The translations under genes were made by a program, and so were the position numbers. Below are positions 63,044 through 64,000 of a DNA stretch of 64,000 bases, piece after piece. A model generated the notes under the pieces. The model saw only the letters and a program-made list of their open reading frames with translations, did no database searches and had not been told where the DNA came from. Each line of letters opens with the position of its first letter. The stretch's first letter is position 1. The stretch comes from Porodaedalea pini (taxonomy: Eukaryota > Basidiomycota > Agaricomycetes > Hymenochaetales > Hymenochaetaceae), in contig NBAY01000018.1 in the NCBI GenBank assembly GCA_002794775.1, forward strand, positions 310,001-374,000. The letters are read 5' to 3'.

Positions 63044-64000
63044 TCACTCAGCAAGCGTCCGTCGACGCACAGGTGTCTCCTCCGACACAGTCCTCGACAC
63101 AAGCAACGACGAATTGTGATTCACCACCGCCACCCCATCCTCCGGCTTCCGGGACGAGATCGGTACTGATGAACCTGTCTTTGAGCGCCTGGGTGGAGGC
63201 TGCAGAGCAAGGCTCGCCGGATATGCTGTGTCGAATGAGGTGCGTCGCGACATGAAGTGAGGATTCTGCTCGGAGTACGACGTTCGTGGCGTGTTTGGCG
63301 CAGAAGGCGTAGGGGTGTGAGAGACAAGAAGCCCTTCTGACCTGTCTCCCCGTCTGCGTAGGAACGGAAGGAAGTCGAGGATTGATTTGAAGAGCGACGA
63401 ACGAGAGGTCGATATAAGCTGCGAAGGTGCATAGGTAGTCGGAGAGTTCAAGCCTATCAAATTACGTTAGCTCCTTCCTCGCCCTTCCTGTATTTCCGAA
63501 ACCATATAAAAGATATTTGCGTACCGTCAGCAGAAACGGGCAATGCGTTATCGTTCGCGCTCAAGCTAAGGAAGAGAAACAACGGGACCAGCCAAACACA
63601 AAGGGCAAAGAACGTCGCAATGTCTGTAAATCCAGGCGCGTCATTCGTCCCAGAACCCTGCGTACCACCACGATATCCACGTTGGGCACGCGCACGCGCT
63701 TCGCGAGAGAGATGCGAAAAATAGAAGAACCATACGAAGTGGTTCACGATCGCGAGTGCGCAGGACGCGACAAACGCCAACGATGCGAGCGAAATGAATG
63801 GCCAGGTGTGCGAGAAGTTCTGAAGATACACGACATGGCAGATAATGGAGAAGAGCGTCTGGAGGAACGGGAGGGAATCGGTGAAGTAAAGGAGGACGTG
63901 AATGACAATGATCGCCTGTAGGTAATTAACTTTAGTTAGGAGATGCAACGAGTGTCAGCAAGCATAGACACACATAGACTGCCCGTATCCCTACAGTTTT
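63044..64000 (-). CDS. SVP26: SVP26/ERV26 (TEX261 family) ER-to-Golgi cargo adaptor, 5' end cut by window
   Basis: Partial gene; the N-terminal exons lie beyond 64000. Minus-strand exons in the window: 64000-63974 (partial), 63915-63525 and 63453-63044. The sequence has the family core: YAIIVIHVLLYFTDSLPF, LQTLFSIICHVVYLQNFSHT, WPFISLASLAFVASCALAIV, NHFVWFFYFSH, and TFFALCVWLVPLFLFLSLSA followed by N-D-N-ALP. These make three to four membrane segments. The C-terminal 140 residues are a basic, Ser/Pro-rich cytosolic tail ending RRRTLAE. In yeast Svp26 loads glycosyltransferases such as Ktr3 and Mnn2 into COPII vesicles. The stop codon lies 220 bp upstream of the CorA-type gene's start, on the same strand. 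Confidence 0.9.

Overview
This window comes from a filamentous basidiomycete, most likely an Agaricomycete. Genes are dense and cut by many very short introns: I resolved about 118, nearly all 44 to 93 nt, with GTRNGY-type donors, CTRAY-type branch points and YAG acceptors. Many exons are tiny, GC-rich coding islands lie between AT-rich spacers, and the gene set is fungal housekeeping (Sec18, Mdm34, Orm, Svp26, Tip41, eIF3m, Btz, KDM5) plus secreted enzymes. No bacterial feature, CRISPR array or rRNA is present. Exon models were built by hand: each has joined phases, an intact frame, and family motifs that continue across the junctions.

Layout. Positions 1-17 kb: tetraspanning membrane protein; CASC3/Barentsz-type exon-junction-complex protein; TFIIB; then RRS1 and TIP41 on the minus strand; dynein light intermediate chain; an unrecognised conserved protein; and a Tls1/C9orf78 splicing factor. 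Positions 17-24 kb is a more accessory segment: a secreted HNH nuclease, a decayed relic of the cell-fusion gene PRM1, and a 14-exon secreted sedolisin protease. Positions 24-30 kb: eIF3m, a 76-residue stand-alone double-stranded-RNA-binding protein in five exons, then 2.4 kb without genes that holds an (AC)n microsatellite and a diverged duplication. Positions 30-48.9 kb: STIMATE-like membrane protein diverging from NSF/Sec18, a DUF2009/B-box protein diverging from protein phosphatase inhibitor 2, cytosolic MTD1, an ORMDL sphingolipid regulator diverging from a virilizer-like m6A-writer subunit, MDM34 of ERMES, and an intron-bearing tRNA-Arg(UCU). Positions 49-64 kb: a Uds1 coiled-coil protein, a 1969-residue KDM5/JARID histone demethylase, a 0.63-kb TA-flanked terminal-inverted-repeat element (MITE), a CorA/Mnr2-type magnesium transporter, and the 3' part of SVP26/ERV26, cut by the window edge.

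There is no single operon-like pathway. Themes that recur are RNA processing (Btz, Tls1, virilizer, dsRBD, RRS1), ER/Golgi and organelle-contact membrane biology (Sec18, STIMATE, Orm, Mdm34, Svp26), and transcription or chromatin (TFIIB, KDM5). Several gene pairs share short divergent promoters of about 195-300 bp, and the virilizer and MDM34 stop codons lie only 59 bp apart in convergent orientation.

The points most worth a second look are the PRM1 relic, the TA-flanked MITE, the virilizer-like gene with its probable GC-AG intron, the tiny dsRBD gene, and a recurrent GTTCG 5' splice site. I did not find a convincing wholly new multi-gene system.
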